In this document: piece after piece, positions 31,206-32,424 of the stretch
How positions within the stretch are numbered: position 1 is the first letter of the stretch
Layout of the letters: the number at the start of each line of letters is the position of its first letter
Assembly: GCA_026984055.1 (NCBI GenBank)
Contig: JALSSX010000285.1
Span: 1 to 32,424, forward strand
DNA from: Sedimenticola sp.
GTDB taxonomy: Bacteria > Pseudomonadota > Gammaproteobacteria > Chromatiales > Chromatiaceae
Direction: 5' to 3'
DNA length: 32,424 nt
Program-made: the position numbers and the translations under genes
The notes under the pieces: generated by a model
Database searches by the model: none
The model's input: only the letters and a program-made list of their open reading frames with translations
What the model was told of the DNA's origin: nothing

Positions 31206-31869
31206 CACCACCGAGTCGGCCTGTTCTGCGGCGTTGCTGATCGACGGTCACGCCACACAGCGCTTTCGCGATGAACCGCGCGCGCATGGTCGCCTGATAC
31301 TCGGGATGATCGACGCACTGCTGGCCGAGGCCGGTCTTGACCCCTCGCGGCTCGATGCCATCGCGTTCGCGCGCGGGCCGGGTTCGTTCACCGGGCTGCG
31401 CATTGCCGCCGGCGTCACTCAGGGTATCGCCTTCGGCGCGGATCTGCCGGTGTATCCGGTATCCAGCTTGCGCGCGTTGGCGCAGGGCGTGCATCGAGAA
31501 CGAGGCGCCAGCCGCGTATTCGCCGCGCTGGACGCCCGCATGCACGAGATCTATTGTGGCGCGTTCGGCCTCGAGGATGGCGTCATGCAAGCCCTGGATG
31601 ACGAGCGGGTAATCCGGCCCGATCGGCTTTGTATCGATACGGCGGCGACCACGGGTTGGGTTGGCGCGGGTTCCGGCTGGCGGGCGTATTCCGATGTGAT
31701 GGTGAAGCATTTCGCTATCGTCGAGCAATTTCCCGATGCCCGCTGCCATGCCATCGATGCCGGTTTGTGCGCCTTGGCGGACCAACGCAACGGGATCACG
31801 CCGTTGCCCGCGGAACAGGCGTTACCCATTTACCTGCGTGATCGCGTGGCCACACCTTCCCGATCGTAA
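31186..31869 (+). CDS. tsaB: TsaB, subunit for tRNA t6A37 synthesis
   Basis: This 227-aa ASKHA-fold protein begins MKLLALDTTESACSAALL and carries RGPGSFTGLRIAAG, the conserved TsaB motif, followed by YPVSSLRALAQG and DARMHEIYCG. It is non-catalytic and forms the dimer partner of TsaD in making threonylcarbamoyl-adenosine at position 37 of ANN-decoding tRNAs, with TsaE. The start lies 20 bp inside yoaA, so the genes are translationally coupled. The length is normal. Confidence 0.93.
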   Translation: MKLLALDTTESACSAALLIDGHATQRFRDEPRAHGRLILGMIDALLAEAGLDPSRLDAIAFARGPGSFTGLRIAAGVTQGIAFGADLPVYPVSSLRALAQGVHRERGASRVFAALDARMHEIYCGAFGLEDGVMQALDDERVIRPDRLCIDTAATTGWVGAGSGWRAYSDVMVKHFAIVEQFPDARCHAIDAGLCALADQRNGITPLPAEQALPIYLRDRVATPSRS

Positions 31870-31872
31870 GTC

Positions 31873-31990
31873 ATGGTCATGGCCGGCCAAGCGTCGGCAT
31901 TATTGCGTCTTCTCTTTCGTCCCTGGCGGTGTCGCTTGTCGTTGTGGGCGCGCGGTCTCCTCGCGCCTTGTCGGGAATGGAATGACGCAC
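31873..31990. repeat. Family C element, degenerate copy 3
   Basis: This follows tsaB directly. GTCATGGCCGGCCAAGCGTCGG matches the left end of copy 1 with several changes, and TCGTCCCTGGCGGTG through CGGGAATGGAATGACGCACTGGC matches its middle and right part. The right inverted end is damaged where it meets the next repeat. Confidence 0.6.
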
Positions 31991-32013
31991 TGGCTACCTC
32001 TCAGGTCGCGCGT

Positions 32014-32160
32014 CCCCGCTGTCGTGAAAGTCGCCTTTGGTTCGGCTGCGGGATGTCCGGGTCAGGGCACTGGAAATGTGCCCGGCATTTCCAGCATTCC
32101 CCACCTCCCCGTGGGTTATGTCGAGGCCAGGCCTACATTGACGTATCACGGTGTTCCCGC
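32014..32160. repeat. Family B repeat, copy 2 (inverted relative to copy 1)
   Basis: The reverse complement of this stretch aligns with 8987-9131 along its whole length, with conserved blocks CATAACCCACGGGGA, GGAATGCTGGAAATGCCGGG and CATTTCCAGTGCCC. It follows family C copy 3 closely, forming a cluster of repeats after tsaB. Confidence 0.7.
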
Positions 32161-32336
32161 GGATCACGACACATCGCTCATACTGCCTTGCTGGATAAAT
32201 AAAGTGTCTCGGCGGAGTGTATTGGTTTCGTGCTATCAGACCCTGATCCAGCGTGATATCGCGTCGTCGCACGGGAAGTGCGGGATCGCTTGTCGCCATG
32301 CGACAAATCTTACTTTTTCTTCCCGCTGTCAACCCA

Positions 32337-32424
32337 ATTCAGAAATGTCCTCTTTTCTGCCATTCAGAAGTGTCCGGTTTTGTGTGTCGTTTACGGGTTG
32401 GTTGGCGTATTTGAACAGCGATTG
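32337..32424. mobile_element. Possible insertion-sequence end with a paired 14-bp motif
   Basis: ATTCAGAAATGTCC (32337-32350) and ATTCAGAAGTGTCC (32362-32375) differ by one base and lie 25 bp apart in the same direction. Paired sites of this kind, with tgtcc boxes, are typical of multiple transposase-binding sites at insertion-sequence ends. No transposase reading frame is inside the window; if present it begins beyond the right edge. The preceding 32161-32336 shows no gene. This is a pattern call only. Confidence 0.35.

Overview
The window looks like a chromosomal segment of a GC-rich gammaproteobacterial sulfur oxidiser that can also respire N2O. The clade II-type nos locus, a soxXYZA operon, SQR-like and rhodanese proteins, and the yoaA-tsaB gene pair point that way. 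The genus cannot be named from the sequence. I see no rRNA, tRNA or CRISPR.

Layout. 1-8942 (+): a clade II (NosR-less) nitrous oxide reductase accessory locus. It opens with the tail of an upstream gene (probably nosZ) and continues nosC1-nosC2-nosB-nosD-nosG-nosH-nosF-nosL-nosY plus a small FixH/YtkA-like protein. Cytochromes and polyferredoxins supply electrons, NosDFY and NosL mature the copper centres, and NosB is a membrane protein of unknown role. A perfect FNR-type box (TTGAT-N4-ATCAA, 560-573) lies in front of nosC2, and strong hairpins sit between the early genes. 9171-11032 (-): a dihaem cytochrome whose second haem lacks an obvious Met ligand, and a secreted protein with eight exact 10-residue Asp-rich repeats. 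11370-14053 (+): a TIGR03503-like von Willebrand A protein coupled to a membrane-anchored coiled-coil acidic protein. 14525-16675 (-): soxX-soxY-soxZ-soxA with a monohaem-type SoxA, closed by a strong terminator; soxB and soxCD are not in the window.

17192-20293: a YceF-type Maf protein, glutathione reductase, a DUF2892 protein and an FNR-type regulator without an FNR-style N-terminal cysteine cluster. 20290-25871: a divergent signalling locus, with a REC/EAL-like response regulator translationally coupled to the FNR-type regulator on one side and a six-TM hybrid kinase ending in an Hpt domain on the other. 25894-28358 (+): rhodanese, GIY-YIG protein, FmdB zinc ribbon and an SQR-like flavoprotein without the usual catalytic cysteine. 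28471-31869 (+): two uncharacterised proteins, YoaA helicase and TsaB.

The spacers are full of small palindromic repeats. I see at least four families: A, GTTGAAAAATG-type hairpins; B, about 145 bp; C, about 155 bp with 20-bp inverted ends; D, 31-bp units in tandem and inverted. The right edge carries a paired 14-bp motif that may be the end of an insertion sequence.

The most interesting hypothesis is one regulatory circuit: hybrid kinase and response regulator, coupled to an FNR-family regulator whose recognition helix (E-x-x-S-R) fits the perfect FNR box in the nos operon.
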